Assembly: GCF_900324485.2 (NCBI RefSeq)
Contig: NC_046642.1
Location: 19,404,358 to 19,468,357 of the forward strand
Reading direction: 5' to 3'
DNA from: Mastacembelus armatus
Taxonomy: Eukaryota; Chordata; Actinopteri; Synbranchiformes; Mastacembelidae
DNA length: 64,000 nt
Below, in pieces: positions 35,501 through 53,029 of the stretch (positions within the stretch are counted from its first letter, which is position 1; each line of letters begins with the position of its first letter). The notes below the pieces were generated by a model. It was not told the origin of the DNA. It saw only the letters and a program-made list of their open reading frames with translations, and ran no database searches. Position numbers and translations under genes: made by a program.

Positions 35501-37462
35501 AACACTCACAGTATTGCAGGGGGTCAGGAGGTTGATTATGTTGTGGTCAAACTCTGTCACATGATTGCATATGTAGAGCTTGGTGTTTTTGTCTCTGGAG
35601 CGAAGGTTTCTCTGTCTCACATGCATCCCCAGAACTGAGCACATGACCCTCACAACAAATCTAAAAGCAAAGTGGATGTAAACAGTATTTAACAGCTAAC
35701 ATGAAAGTCACTACACTTTCCAAAAAGAATTTAAGATGTATTATTTATTCTAACATGTAGTGAACCAATCTGAGTAATGTTCCTTAGGAATAATACACTC
35801 TGCAATATTTCATAATGTATATATGTTAAAAACCTTCAAAAATACAGTCACCACCTTTATTAAAAAGTCAAAATGGCTGTAAGCATGGTCTCATTTACCA
35901 GAGGTCACTGAGTAAAAGAAGTGTACTATAATCACATATGCTAAGCAGCCATTTGTCTTAATGGTTACTAATGTCTGAACTTAACATGGGCATTATAGAT
36001 GTGAGAGGTAGACACGCTGCTGTTATTTTTTGAATAGGATAGATCAAACTCATTATGTAGTGCATTAATACTGTCACTGTTTTTATTCTATTTGCACTAA
36101 TACTTACACCTCAGTTATTATCAATACACTACAGCTACTGTATAACCAGAACTTTTAAATGCTACTGACAGTAAAACGTACAAATAAAAAACTGTTATAC
36201 CCACCTTCTAATAAAACTTTCTGGAAGTGCACAGCTGACCAAGAACACATGAACACCAATAAAAATCCGTATGAACATCAAACAAATGCCAACTGGAAAG
36301 TAAATCAGCAACAGCAGGAGAACAGCTGCATCTTTAGGAAACCTGTTCAAGGAAAGAATCAGAATTGTAAACAACATTTTTAAATGCAATAGAATAAAAA
36401 TTAAAAAGGTAAAATATCACTGCTGGAGAAATCTTAATGGGTCACATGAATTACACTGACAAATTGCAGAAAATAAACTTTACCCTAGAAAAAAAACATT
36501 TAAAACATAACTCATGTGTAAAGCACTGAGACAATAAATAAACCCATACCAAAATTAATTGCCAATATTTATAGCTTTTTTTAAAATCTTATCTAACAAT
36601 AACCATTACCTTCTTAAAGACCAGTGACACAGATAAAATATGTCATCCAAAGGAGCCAGTGATTACAATCATTTGTATTTAGCATGTACTGGACATGATT
36701 ATCTTACTCATTGTTAAATAAACTGCAGAACTGAGTGCATTTCAGTCCTGCATTCAGTCAGCAACTTTCACTTTCCACATGTTATTACACGTGTCACTGA
36801 GTGATTGACTCTGTGGTTAGGTGCTCGAAACCATCTGGGGTGCCCAATATTAGTCCTGTCCCATACCATAATCAACTCTGCTGCACCTGTAGGCCTCATG
36901 TCCCATCTGTATTCATGTGAAATATGGGTCACTTATTCTTGGATTATATGATGGGGATACAATCTTTACAAAAGTGTTTTCTGGGGAAACAGGGGTACAG
37001 ATAATATCTCTGGTACCAGTTTCCAGTTTAAAGAAAATGCAGTTTTGTTGTAATTTTTCATCTATCAGCCGTGCTATTAGCTAGCTAGATTAGGCTAGCT
37101 AGCTAAAGCGCTGAATCCTGATGTTAACGTTACAGCTGGTGATGACATAATATGTGGATTAAAGTAAAACTGTCGATGTTTGCATAATAAATGCAAATTG
37201 TTCGCAATAAAACACATAAGTTAACGCCACAGCTAGCTAGCTACACGGTTAAGTTAGCTGGCTAGTGGAGCGTTTTATATAAGATTAGCCTTTCGTTTGG
37301 ATGCCACAGTAGTTAGCTAACAATATAGCGTTACTGTTTTTCTTGAACAAAACGTTACAGCATAATACCCTACGCTGTTGTAACAGTGGCTAATTAGCTA
37401 AAGGTGAAGCGGGCAGCTTACCGACGAAAGTCAAACATGTCTTCAATCCCTCGAGTCTCCAT
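29534..37462 (-). CDS. aup1: AUP1, lipid droplet-regulating VLDL assembly factor / ERAD component
   Basis: AUP1 is a hairpin protein of ER and lipid droplets that recruits the E2 enzyme UBE2G2 to ER-associated degradation. Twelve coding exons, in transcript order: 37462-37422, 36342-36205, 35660-35510, 35096-34909, 34330-34258, 33788-33715, 33309-33243, 32959-32857, 32751-32614, 32408-32269, 30380-30292, 29579-29534. Phases agree throughout and give 415 residues. Visible parts: hydrophobic hairpin ([17 protein letters not shown]); acyltransferase-like HVTEFD (HX4D) in exon 3 and [13 protein letters not shown] in exon 4; basic linker; CUE domain (exons 9-10, [14 protein letters not shown] to ITNLLEN); and the UBE2G2-binding region ([20 protein letters not shown], exons 11-12). 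The exon 5 donor is ambiguous by one codon (34258 or 34255). Intron 10 holds a Tc1 copy. The start has a good Kozak context (G at -3 and +4). Confidence 0.95.
30445..32060 (+). mobile_element. Tc1/mariner transposon with long IR/DR-type terminal repeats
   Basis: A 1.6 kb element in aup1 intron 10, in the opposite orientation to the gene. The terminal inverted repeats are about 213 bases (30445-30659 and 31849-32060). Each has an outer and an inner copy of a ttcaaaa...tagcagt-like motif, the IR/DR arrangement known from Sleeping Beauty relatives. The left end abuts TA at 30443-30444; the right terminus is slightly eroded, with one base fewer than the left. The repeats are still nearly identical, which suggests fairly recent insertion. 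The transposase between them is broken, so the copy could move only with enzyme supplied in trans. Confidence 0.92.
30776..31766 (+). pseudogene. Tc1 transposase, inactivated
   Basis: The N-terminal frame starts [18 protein letters not shown], a paired-type DNA-binding helix-turn-helix, but stops at TGA 30908-30910 after 44 codons. The linker is then in a shifted frame, and a further shift around 31020 joins the catalytic frame, which is open from about 31035 to TAG at 31764-31766. The catalytic part keeps all three acidic residues in DD34E spacing: D in WTDESK, D in HQDNDPKH and E in NPIENLWG. With at least one stop and frame shifts in the DNA-binding half, a full transposase cannot be made. 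Internal ATGs could in principle give an isolated catalytic domain, which would not bind the ends. Confidence 0.9.
37077..37106. repeat. Perfect 12-bp inverted repeat in aup1 intron 1
   Basis: The arms ttagctagctag (37077-37088) and ctagctagctaa (37095-37106) are exact reverse complements around attagg. Each arm is itself built of TAGC units, and TAGC-rich stretches recur near 37231-37262, so low-complexity origin is likely. Confidence 0.7.
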
Positions 37463-38569
37463 GTCTCCCAGTCAGACCTTTGCTCCGAGGCTAATGCTAA
37501 GTACACAGCGTGATCGTTAAAAATAAATAAGTCATAACTTTCACGACAGCAGCTGTGTCCTCCGGTGGTTAAACTGACAAATAACGCTGCTGTTCCGCCG
37601 ATGAAGACGTTTACTGGCAGCCTATATCATCAACTTTACAATGTTAGCAACGTCAACAGATGGCTCGCTCCGTGCTGCTAGCAATGCTAGCACCCGCGCT
37701 ACCAACAGCATCAAGAAGCCTTCCGGTCAGAACCCTCTAGATTAAAAGCGCCTCTATGGTAATGTCTCGTACTGGTTGTAGCTCAATAGCATTCTTTCAA
37801 AATAAAAGCCCGCTGACCATGCAAAGCGGAGAAATTGACGGTGTGTCGTCGCCCTCTAGTCGTTGAGTTAGATACTCGCACGTCTGAAGAACTTATTGCA
37901 CCTTCAGTATTTAATATATTTAGATTTTACCATAATATAATTAAGGTAAAATAATATATAAGTATAATAATACTTCAAAAATGGCCAGAATGATTTTTAA
38001 ATACAATTTTTTGCATTTGTGCAAATTAATAACTCATGCATGTAATCCCTGAGCCCCAGTATTATGGGTGTTGTCCATGATAACTGACTGGGGTGATTTT
38101 GAATAATTATATTTTGACTGTTTTCTCTGGTCTGCCAGCATCAAACATTTCACATTATCAGTGGGTTCCCGGATTCCTTTGCTGTGCCCTACTTTTTCAC
38201 AGGTTAGTGCAAAGAGCCTGTGTATTAAATACCTGCCGCCGTCAATATATGTGATTAACAGGCGAGAGCACTGTCATCTTATGTGATCTGTTAACCAGTT
38301 ATTGCTTTTTTTAGGTGACACAGACATGTACTTATGGGTGTCGGAGCCACAGTAGCTGTATGTTTCTTGAACACACCCTGCCCATTAAGAGTCTGTCTCC
38401 TCCCACACCTCATCTCACACTTGTTTGGCAACATCACTGTTACATCTCTTGTGTAACCGCTGAAATAACTGGACATCGATTTTTCTTCCAGGAAAACAAA
38501 CATCCCTCTTTTTAACCGAGCACAGAAAGGACCCCAGCCCCTTTTTCTTTTAAACACGCCAGGGCCAAC
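37463..38569. promoter_or_regulatory. Shared aup1/ctsf upstream region
   Basis: The two genes are divergent, with start codons 1.1 kb apart. The aup1 side has CpGs and an ETS-type CCTTCCGG at 37719-37726, plus the repeated palindrome tgctagca at about 37676-37692. The ctsf side is AT-rich until about 38510. No TATA box was clear. The arrangement allows shared regulation but does not prove it. Confidence 0.4.
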
Positions 38570-44384
<5,815 letters not shown>

Positions 44385-44461
44385 ACAACTCACCATACAT
44401 TCACACAAACGCACACATCATCATCATACTGCATATGCAACAGCTACCAGCTGATCCCACC

Positions 44462-44562
<101 letters not shown>

Positions 44563-45254
44563 CCACATTTCAGCCAGGATGCATGAACATCAAAATGAGG
44601 AACAGAAAAAACCCTATAGATGTTACTTTTCCATCAAACCCGACTAGTGTTCATACCTCACACAGCTCTAACACTAGCTATGCTGAGAAGTTTTATAGTA
44701 AATTTAAGGTAGATGTTATAAGTGCATTTGTTTCTATTAGTTCTTCAGGTCAAAATAATTGCTGTGTTTCAGACAGTACTGGTTTTAAAGCCAGTATGTA
44801 TGTGTATTTAAAGGCAGTACACAGTTTGATTTAAAGGTGTGCACTAATTGTAGACTGATCAATTACCAGTGTTTTGTGCTAATGTTACATAGAACTAGAG
44901 GGTTTTTTGAAAGATACGGGTGTTGCTATATACTGATCTGCACAATGTCAATGAGAATGAATTAAAAACTGTGGAATCCTATTTGTTGTTCATGATTTGT
45001 GCATACACTAGAAAAATAGAATCAGACTTTCTTAATCTAAAAACAAAAAATAACACATTTCTCCATATTGTGTCTATATTTGCAGAAAAACCATGAAAAT
45101 GAAAACTGACATACTATTATAATTTAATAGGGAGAGACCACATTGTTTCATAAACATGCTGTGTTGTGTTGACTGGGTGCTGTAGTTTACATACAAATAT
45201 TTAGCATCATGTGCCTTAAGCGAACAAAAAGTTTAAAATTTGAAAATTGGCATC

Positions 45255-45260
45255 AATAAA
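45255..45260 (+). promoter_or_regulatory. ctsf: Candidate polyadenylation signal of ctsf
   Basis: AATAAA about 0.87 kb after the stop codon. I saw no earlier canonical signal on the plus strand, although an ATTAAA-type hexamer occurs near 44962. Confidence 0.5.
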
Positions 45261-45424
45261 GACATGAAAAACAAAGATTTATCATGCCTGTGGTATTCGT
45301 AACACAAGCAATCTTGAATGTTGCTCATTTTAGCAAAACAAAACTATTTCATTGCAAAGGTACTACCATGGAGTGCCTGGGCCTGAGCTGAGCATCAGAT
45401 ATTAAGAAACAAAAATGTGTTCTG

Positions 45425-46345
45425 TAAAGAATCAGAATCAGCTTTATTGGCCAAGTTTGTGCACACAAACAAGAAATGTAACTCCAATTCACTAAGCTCT
45501 CTCTGTACAATTCAAATAAAACTAAACTTTCTTTAACAGGAAGATGGGAGCTTAAAAATATGGAAAGCTAAAGAAATAAAACATAAAAATTTCAAAGAGG
45601 GCTAGAAAACAAAAAAAATAGTTTTAATATGTAAGACTTAAACAATGGGCTGTTGCTCTGTAAGCGTCGGGTGGATTGGCGCCAAAGGAGACTATTTAAC
45701 TGTTGCGTAGGTAACGGCTAGCAGAGTGATAGCGTCTAGGCCGCGCGACCTTCACTTGGCCTGGACAGGACAACACTCATGTCCCATGGACTACACGACC
45801 CTGAGCGCCTTAATGAATAAGAGCACAGAAAACACAAACTGTTAGAGAACAGTATTATCTTATTTCTACTCTTGGCTTTGGACACAGCTTTAAAAAAAAA
45901 AAAAAAAAAAAATACAATTATACAGGTAAGTGTTTGTACCACACGTCCCTCTCCCTGATGGTGAACGCCACATTTTTCACAACACAGCAGTGAATGAACC
46001 CCACTCTAAATAACTCGAACCTAAACACGCATAACACTTCTACGTAACAAAACCCAACACATTGCTTAGTTAACACATAATTCAACTATATACAGATACC
46101 CATAATGCACCTGGCTGTTATCGTTGACTGCCGGGTCCTTACAATATGTAGAATTTGTGAACTAGTGCAGCAGGAGTGCAAGGATTTAACTACAACTGTA
46201 AGTATAGCCTTGACAGTGGTGCGATGAGATAGGAATAGATGTGCAAATATACACGCAGTATTATTGCACAGTGGTTATTTCTGCCACTGTCTGACATTAA
46301 ATGTTCATGAGAGCGACAGCGTGGGGGAAGAAACTGTCTTTGTTA
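45425..46345. repeat. Degraded fish dispersed repeat
   Basis: It begins with agaatcagaatcagctttat, then tggccaagtttgtgcacac, and its far part contains gcgtgggggaagaaactgtc near 46320. These two blocks mark the ends of a repeat seen over and over in fish genomes. The middle is AT-rich and eroded, with a poly(A) run at 45893-45911. The copy lies between ctsf and eif1ad; its family is not named here. Confidence 0.55.
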
Positions 46346-46399
46346 TGGATTATTAGTATTATCAGACCATAAATGGCCTTGATGTGGAAGTGACAAAGT

Positions 46400-46641
46400 T
46401 AAACTCATCTATAATCATTTTTATACCTGAAATGTTAAGTTTAAGATTAAGCTTCTGTCACGTGATGGCGACTTTTATTGTGAAAAACGAAGCCCTTGAC
46501 CCCGGAAGTGTATTGCTCGTCGTCGCTCCTGATCTCAGAAAACACGGACACACGTGGTTTGGGTTTAATAATAAAACAAAACGAGTCTTCTAGCCGCTGT
46601 CAAACTGCACAGAGGCAGTTCCCTCTTTTCATTCTTCCAAG
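46400..46641 (+). promoter_or_regulatory. eif1ad: eif1ad promoter and non-coding first exon
   Basis: An ETS consensus CCGGAAGTG lies at 46502-46510 in a TATA-less, CpG-containing stretch, a typical housekeeping promoter. A good splice donor (AAG|gtaagt) follows base 46641, and the first coding exon begins only at 47292 after an intron-like stretch, so a non-coding first exon ending at 46641 is inferred. Confidence 0.5.
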
Positions 46642-47291
46642 GTAAGTTAGTTATGTGACATGTTGCAGGGTGGGGACACGGATTGTGAGGGCTGGTGTTA
46701 GCCTAGCGAGCCAACGAGGTATTTGCAAACGCTTCTGTCTAACTAGCTCCAAATGTGTTGTCATTCGTCCATCACTGAAAGTACTGATGTAGCCCGTGTT
46801 TTTTAGGAGCAGGTAACCGGCTTGAGCGAGCTATCGTTGGATTTTCCTTCTTGTTTCAGTTGTTGTCTCCTCTAATGCAGCAGCAGACTGACTGCTAAGT
46901 CTGTCTGGCTTTAACAAAGCTACTACAACCACATTTGGAGGCTTGTAACATAAAGCAGACCTTAAAGACATCTTACTGATTTGAACAGTTTTTACCACGT
47001 GTGTAATAAAGTCTAATGCTTAACTTTAAATATTAATGTAGGTAATTAGTGTAGGTTGAGCATCAGTGTCACTCTGGACTTACTGGTTGATATTGACAAT
47101 TCACAGAAGTCACAAGGTGGTGTGATTGTAAAACTAACCCAGTGAGGCCCATTCTGAAGCCTCAGACGTCATCAGTCACATGGTTTTCCTCGATATGAGC
47201 TCTGGTACAGTCGATATCATCAATCAGCACCTTGACCAGCCATTGTCTTCTGTCCTCAGCTGGCGAAGGCAGCTGATGCTGACCATTTATA

Positions 47292-49306
47292 ATGTCACAG
47301 GCCACTAAACGCAAACATGTTGTCAAGGAGGTTCTGGGCGACTTTGTCACACCTACAGAAAACCAGATGATTGTGAAGGTAAGCTGCATATGAGTGGCGA
47401 TGTGTTTAACATGATGAAACAACCACACCTTACGGTAAATAATAGGACATGTCTTGTGTCTCCATCCTAAACCTGTGCACTTGTAGATTATCGGTAGCCG
47501 TGGTAACAACCTTCATGAGACTGTCACAGCTCAAGGTGAGATCTTCCTGGTGAGCATGCCCACCAAGTTTCGCAAGAACATCTGGATAAAGAGGGGTAAG
47601 TTGCAGAGTAGATTGTATACATTAAATGTTATAGATTACAGAGATAAGACTGGATCAGTCGACCAGCTCAAAAGTCTAAATTCTGCTACTAGGGAAACTT
47701 GTCCTAATTATGAATGTGTTTTTATTGATCCTGTCTTGAGCAGAATTATGGCACTCTGTGAATTATCAAACTGATATTCCTTACTTCATTTGTATCTGTG
47801 AAGTATATTTTATGTTTGGATAAAACAGAAATTGTTATGTCTAGCTAAGCCTATGTAAATAACAGTTTTTCCCCTTTTCCTCTTTTTCAAGACGGTTTTA
47901 ATAGCCATCGCACCACTGGCAAAGACCTGCATTGATTTTGGAGAAAAAGTGTAATATCTAGACCTGATGCAAGATGGCACTATTTATGTTATTATTCAGC
48001 ATAGCCCCAAGCAGGGAAAAATCCATTGTCTGTATCATTTGTCCTTTATAGTGTTTCTGATCTGATCTCAGTTGGTGTTAGTGCATAGCAAATGTAATAT
48101 TGTTGAAATGGACTACTGATATATTCTCCAGCAGTATGTTTTCCAAAATGTATAGTATATACATAAGCTACTAAGTTAGCACACGCAGGAATTTTGACTT
48201 GCCCTTTAAAGGGAAAAGTTGTTGGCCCTTTCTGGTGATATCTTATCAATATCAGGCACTAGTGTGACAGATATTTGCATCTCTGTTTCTCTGTGTTTAT
48301 AATAAGATAACATATACTTCGTTGTGTCAGGTTGATTGGTGACTCTAAATTGCCCATAGGAGTGAGTGTGAGTGTGTGAGGTTGTTTGTCTCTATGTGGC
48401 CCTGTGATGGACTGGTGACCTGTCCAGGGTGTACCCCTGCCTTTCACCCAAAGAGAGCTGGGATAGATCGTCGTGACCGTAAATAGGAATAAGTGGGTTT
48501 AGATGATGGATACTTTGTTGTCCATTTGGAGAGAGAGCATCATTGCATTGTAGAGCATTCATCTCTAGATACACAGTAACACTTGAACCATCAGGAGGTT
48601 TACTTTTTGTTTGACTGACTGACCAGTGAAGAAGAAACAGAATAGTCTGTCGAGTCAGATTTTATTAATAAAGCCCAAATCAGTGATTTCCCTTTAGACA
48701 CTTTTGATATGATGACATATATATTTGAATTGTTTTATATCACCTTAAATTTGTTCCCTGTTAACTACAAACCTGTGTCTAAATCTGCCTAATCATTTTT
48801 TAGAAATCATTAAGGTGAAGAGTAAAGGATGGCCAACTGACATTGATAGTTTAGGTCACAATTAAACTCTTGTTTGCTTTCTGATCTTTAAGGTGACTAT
48901 GTGATTGTGGATCCCATTGAGGAAGGAGAGAAGGTGAAGGCAGAGATCAGCGTTATTCTCTACAAAGATCATATTCAGTATCTGCAGAAACAGCAGCTCT
49001 GGTGAGTGGAAACACATCACATGGCCAGCATCATTTTGTCGAACAAGAGTTTACTTTGTTGATGCCTTCACTTCGTCCAGGCCACAGGGGTTCATGGAGA
49101 CAAGCAAACAGGGAAAGGAACAAGAGACACAGGAGAAAGGTGAGAAAGAGGACGTCAGTGAGTCTGAAGATGATGAGAGCGACCTCTTCGTGAACACCAA
49201 CCGCTCCAACTACCAGTTCAGCGAGAGTGAGGACGAGGAGGACAGTGAGGAGGACAGTGAGGAAGAAGATGAGCAGAAAGAAGGAAGGACAGAGAATGGG
49301 TCATAG
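47292..49306 (+). CDS. eif1ad: EIF1AD, eIF1A-domain (S1-like) RNA-binding protein
   Basis: Four coding exons, 47292-47378, 47487-47595, 48893-49001 and 49081-49306, joined in phase, encode 176 residues. An S1-like OB-fold related to eIF1A covers about residues 18-102, with visible motifs [30 protein letters not shown] and VEAEI-like [14 protein letters not shown]. The C-terminal tail is strongly acidic and serine-rich ([15 protein letters not shown], then repeated SEEDSEEE), as in vertebrate EIF1AD, a nuclear protein linked to the oxidative-stress response. The start [10 protein letters not shown] matches the family. Intron 3 contains a truncated SINE. Two AATAAA signals follow, at 49675-49680 and 49831-49836, so alternative polyadenylation is possible. 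No defect was seen. Confidence 0.95.
48326..48510 (+). mobile_element. 5'-truncated SINE copy in eif1ad intron 3
   Basis: The sequence from gttgattggtgactctaaat to the GATGATGG tail matches the 3' half of the minus-strand SINE at 6728-7092 almost base for base (for example ccctgtgatggactgg and ctttcacccaaagagagctg). The tRNA-like head is missing, the usual result of incomplete reverse transcription. Confidence 0.75.
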
Positions 49307-49674
49307 TGGGAGCACAAAAGACCTACTCTGCTGTGCTGCTGTTACCACTAACTGATGTGGTGATGAAATGAAATGATGCTCCTCCAGCAACAGCTCCATC
49401 TGCAGCTCTTGTTTGATCAAGATCTCACTTGATTGAAAAAATGTTATGTTCAAACTGAGTCTGAAAGTAAGAATCCAGTGATTTTTCAGGTCAGTGTGAA
49501 TTTCTCCTGAAACTGCTTTCAGGGGTTGTTAGAGGGTCGCAGGTGTGTGGTAAAAACTGAGAGGATTTTCCTGTATTACTAGTTCTGTATGGGGTGTTGG
49601 TAAGTAAATTGTTCAGGGTGTCATTCAATTACTGAGCCCTTTTGTTAGTACTGATTGCATTAATATGATTTTTA

Positions 49675-49680
49675 AATAAA
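49675..49680 (+). promoter_or_regulatory. eif1ad: Candidate polyadenylation signal of eif1ad
   Basis: AATAAA about 370 bases after the stop codon; a second one at 49831-49836 could give a longer transcript. Confidence 0.5.
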
Positions 49681-50283
49681 CTTTTACACTGATTTACTTT
49701 GCCTAAGCACCAAAGGAGCTTGTCCAGCTGCTCTAGTTTCAGCTGACCTGGTAGAACATAACATTGTGACTGCTTTGTGCCTCATTGTTTAACATTACTG
49801 ATTCAATTACTGATTTGGGTTTGTTTGATGAATAAACCTGTGTTTTCTTTAATGACTTAGGCTATTACATGGACTTTCTGTCCATGTCTCCCACTTACAA
49901 AAGTCCAACATTTTGTTTTGAATGTGTTTCTTTTTGGGTATAAAAATAACCTGAAAGAATTTGACATAAAGCTGTTGAGCAGTTTGCCTGTGGAACCAGT
50001 TCTACAGACTTTTTTTTCTTCACACATTCTTCTGCAAAGAGATAGATAGTAATGTGTGAAATGTAAAATGCTGTGAAATATCTTTGCTGCAGACATTTTC
50101 ATTAAACACCAGTTTTTCTTCAAAGATTTCGGTTTGCTGATTGGATTTGTTTTTATTGCAGTCCGATTTGCTTGAGCAAAGGAAAAAAAAAACCAAAATC
50201 TGAGCTTTTAGTTTTTGTAAAAGTAGGTCAACCACAGTAAGATCATATAGGTAATTTAAGGTTGATATATGTTATAGTACACT

Positions 50284-50289
50284 TTTATT
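50284..50289 (-). promoter_or_regulatory. Candidate polyadenylation signal of the b3gnt2-like gene
   Basis: AATAAA on the minus strand about 410 bases past the stop codon. It lies about 450 bases from the distal eif1ad signal, so the two convergent transcripts need not overlap. Confidence 0.45.
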
Positions 50290-50697
50290 CACAGTCTTTG
50301 CAAAAACTAGCACAAGACTGCATTCATTTCAGTACTATGTCACAATGAATTTGCAGACATCAATCCAGTAAAAAATCTACATGTAACAACTTTATAATTT
50401 CATGGCAAGAGAATTGTGAATAGATTTGAAAATAATAAAAAGTAGTGATATAACACAAAAATATCACGGTCTCAAAACTTCTCAGGCTGTTTTCATAATG
50501 TGAATTAACAGTTGCCTGAAAGGAACAATAAGCTCCACAGATTTAACTATTAAAAAACAAAAAAGTATAAAAATAGTGGTTTTGACTGACAGACTGCAAA
50601 GGTAACAATTCTTCAATAGAAAAATTAAAGAGTCTCACAGTTTCGGTTTGTTTTCCTTCTGTTGTTGGTCCTTTAGAGGCACATCCCAACACTACAC

Positions 50698-52029
50698 CTA
50701 TGTCACGTTTACTTCAGCCCACAATTCAACTAACTGGTTGGAGTTGCATTTGTAGACCAGCAGGTTTTTGCGGTACGAACACTGCTCCTCTGTCTCTTTT
50801 TTAGAGAAGTCGAATGTGAGGAAGGCAGGGTGGTGGATGGGATAGGCATTAAGCCGCATCATACACATCCCCACATAAACATCATCAATGGGGAACAGGT
50901 GAACCCTTTTAGACACACTGTGTAGGCGTTTGGTCAAAAGACCTGAGTATACGACTCCTCTGCCACTTGCATACATGGGATAGAGGCCCTTGTAGAAGCT
51001 ATCTGGTATAAAGTACTTGGACTTGCTGACTTGGCTGGGTATTCCTGTACCTGATACATTTCCAACCATGAAGTTTTTTATAATCCTGTGTGCTTGTGGT
51101 TTCTGTAGCTGGTCCTCAAGATAGGTTATAATTCTCAGGGTGTTGACAAAAACGTCATCATCTCCCATGAAGACAAAAAGAGTCTGGCTGCAGAATTTGG
51201 AGAACCATCTCCAGAACAGCACATCCTTCAAGGTGAGGTTGAAAAATGTGTCCCTGAAATCCCACTGCAAGATGTCTCCATAGTGTGCACTCTCCATCTG
51301 CAGCATGTCAGAAAAATTCACAACCACCTCCTCAGAGTTTTCTCTGCCTAGCAAAAAGACCCTGCGGATGTATCCTCCACCGTCTCTGCTGCCACGCTGC
51401 CTCAGCCCTGACACCCATCCCACCTGACCCCAGGTATGTCGAATGGCCTGCCGGTCCTTAAAGTTCGACTCTATTGTCTTGATGGCCAGGAGAAGCAGAG
51501 GGGCCTTCTTCTCGTCTTTTGCCCCAGCGCCACATACTCCAGGTGGCTGGATGAGTGTTGGATAGTCCCTCCTTTGCATGTGGCTCACAAAGTCTTGCAG
51601 CTCCTCTGGTAGCTTGTCAAAGTTTCTTCTCATGCTGTCCAGGTCATTAACTTCAGTAAAACTTTGCCTCAGTATGGAGTCATAAATACTATCGTCGTCA
51701 GCTTCCCTGTTGGCTTTAAGCGGGTGCAGTATGGGGTTGAAATGGTGGTCAACGGCTAGCTGGAGAATATTCCAAATGGCACCTTTAAATGGGTGTCGCT
51801 CCCAGAAAGTTATAGGCACTGGGCCAAAGTTTTTGTTGGGCAGTGCTCCTGGGGCCACAAAATAAACATCTCCTGGGACACTCTCTGTGACTATGATTTC
51901 TGCTGTTTTTAAACTATTCATGGTCATAAATAGTGTGACACCAGCATAGACAAACAGCAGGGCCAGGCAGATGCATGGGGTGCACACACAGATAAGCACG
52001 CGACGCCAAAGACAGTAACACCGTGCCAT
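50698..52029 (-). CDS. b3gnt2l: B3GNT2-like beta-1,3-N-acetylglucosaminyltransferase
   Basis: One coding exon encodes 443 residues of a type II Golgi glycosyltransferase (family GT31), which would add GlcNAc in beta-1,3 linkage to galactose and so extend poly-N-acetyllactosamine. A short cytoplasmic tail and a membrane anchor at about residues 11-35 precede a stem and the catalytic domain from about 175. Visible motifs: LLLLAIKTI, RQAIRHTWG, RRVFLLG, WDFRDTFFNLTLK, the metal-binding GDDDVFVN (DDD at 290-292), YPMYASGRGVVYSG and PIDDVYVGMC. It is longer than human B3GNT2 (397, from memory), mainly in the stem. A strong acceptor (gcatttgcag) ends 4 bases before the ATG at 52029, so a non-coding upstream exon is likely and any longer frame runs into the intron. 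Family certain; exact paralogue less so. Confidence 0.88.
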   Translation of the reverse strand: MARCYCLWRRVLICVCTPCICLALLFVYAGVTLFMTMNSLKTAEIIVTESVPGDVYFVAPGALPNKNFGPVPITFWERHPFKGAIWNILQLAVDHHFNPILHPLKANREADDDSIYDSILRQSFTEVNDLDSMRRNFDKLPEELQDFVSHMQRRDYPTLIQPPGVCGAGAKDEKKAPLLLLAIKTIESNFKDRQAIRHTWGQVGWVSGLRQRGSRDGGGYIRRVFLLGRENSEEVVVNFSDMLQMESAHYGDILQWDFRDTFFNLTLKDVLFWRWFSKFCSQTLFVFMGDDDVFVNTLRIITYLEDQLQKPQAHRIIKNFMVGNVSGTGIPSQVSKSKYFIPDSFYKGLYPMYASGRGVVYSGLLTKRLHSVSKRVHLFPIDDVYVGMCMMRLNAYPIHHPAFLTFDFSKKETEEQCSYRKNLLVYKCNSNQLVELWAEVNVT

Positions 52030-53029
52030 CCAACTGCAAATGCACAAACAACATGTTAGGTGGGACCGATCCCAAGTATTTGTAATTCAGGACCCAAACA
52101 CATGAAATATTTCACAGTAACCCAAAGCTAGAGTGTGCATGGACAGGGAGGCAGGAGGAGTCAGACTGAGGCAGACAAACACAGGGAAAAGCATTAAAAG
52201 ACCACAAATATAAAAGTTGACAAAACAAGCTCACCAAAAGGTCCATAAACTGTTGTAGCTGTTCTTTGGTTTTTGATTGTATGACATGATCCTCATCAGC
52301 AGATAGAATTTGGCAATTGGAGCATGCACTTCTACAATACCACGAAAACTGGGCTAACTATATCCACCTTAAAAGATTGTGTAATATGCTTAAAAACTCC
52401 AGATCAGCTACTAAATGGACATTGTGGTAAAACTGATATTCCACCGACTGTTCACAAGGTCAAGAATGTGCAATGACAATAACAATTATCTTACTGTATT
52501 TAATTATATATACACATCATTACATTACATACCATATGTCATTTACAAGATGGAATCATCTCCTCTTAGAGTGCTGAAATATAAATAATCAGCAGCTGGC
52601 TTTGCTTACCTCCTTTAGGTGAAAGTTCCCCTATTCACTGAATACTCCTGTGCTTTGATAGGTAAAGGTGGTGGTCCTGTATGAGACCGGAGAAATACAA
52701 ACTCAGCTTAAAGACAATAGTGGTGTTGGAGGAAAAGTTGTTCAGAACAGGTTTGGTGGCTGTTTTGCAATAAACTGGTTAGCTGAAGATCTAGCAAGTA
52801 AGCCAGCAAAGTGTCATCATTTCTGAGCCTTGACATCTGACAGCCAGCAGGTCAAATAGCTAAGATGAGAAGAGACAAATAGACATAACCTTAACTAAAG
52901 GTACACTTCCCAGCTTTCAATGCTTCAAACTAATTGATGTCAGCTAGCTAAGAGTTAGGTTAGTGTGGCACAAATATATTCCATAATTAATTTTATTTTA
53001 TCTACTAATTGGAGACAGTGTCAATTCTA

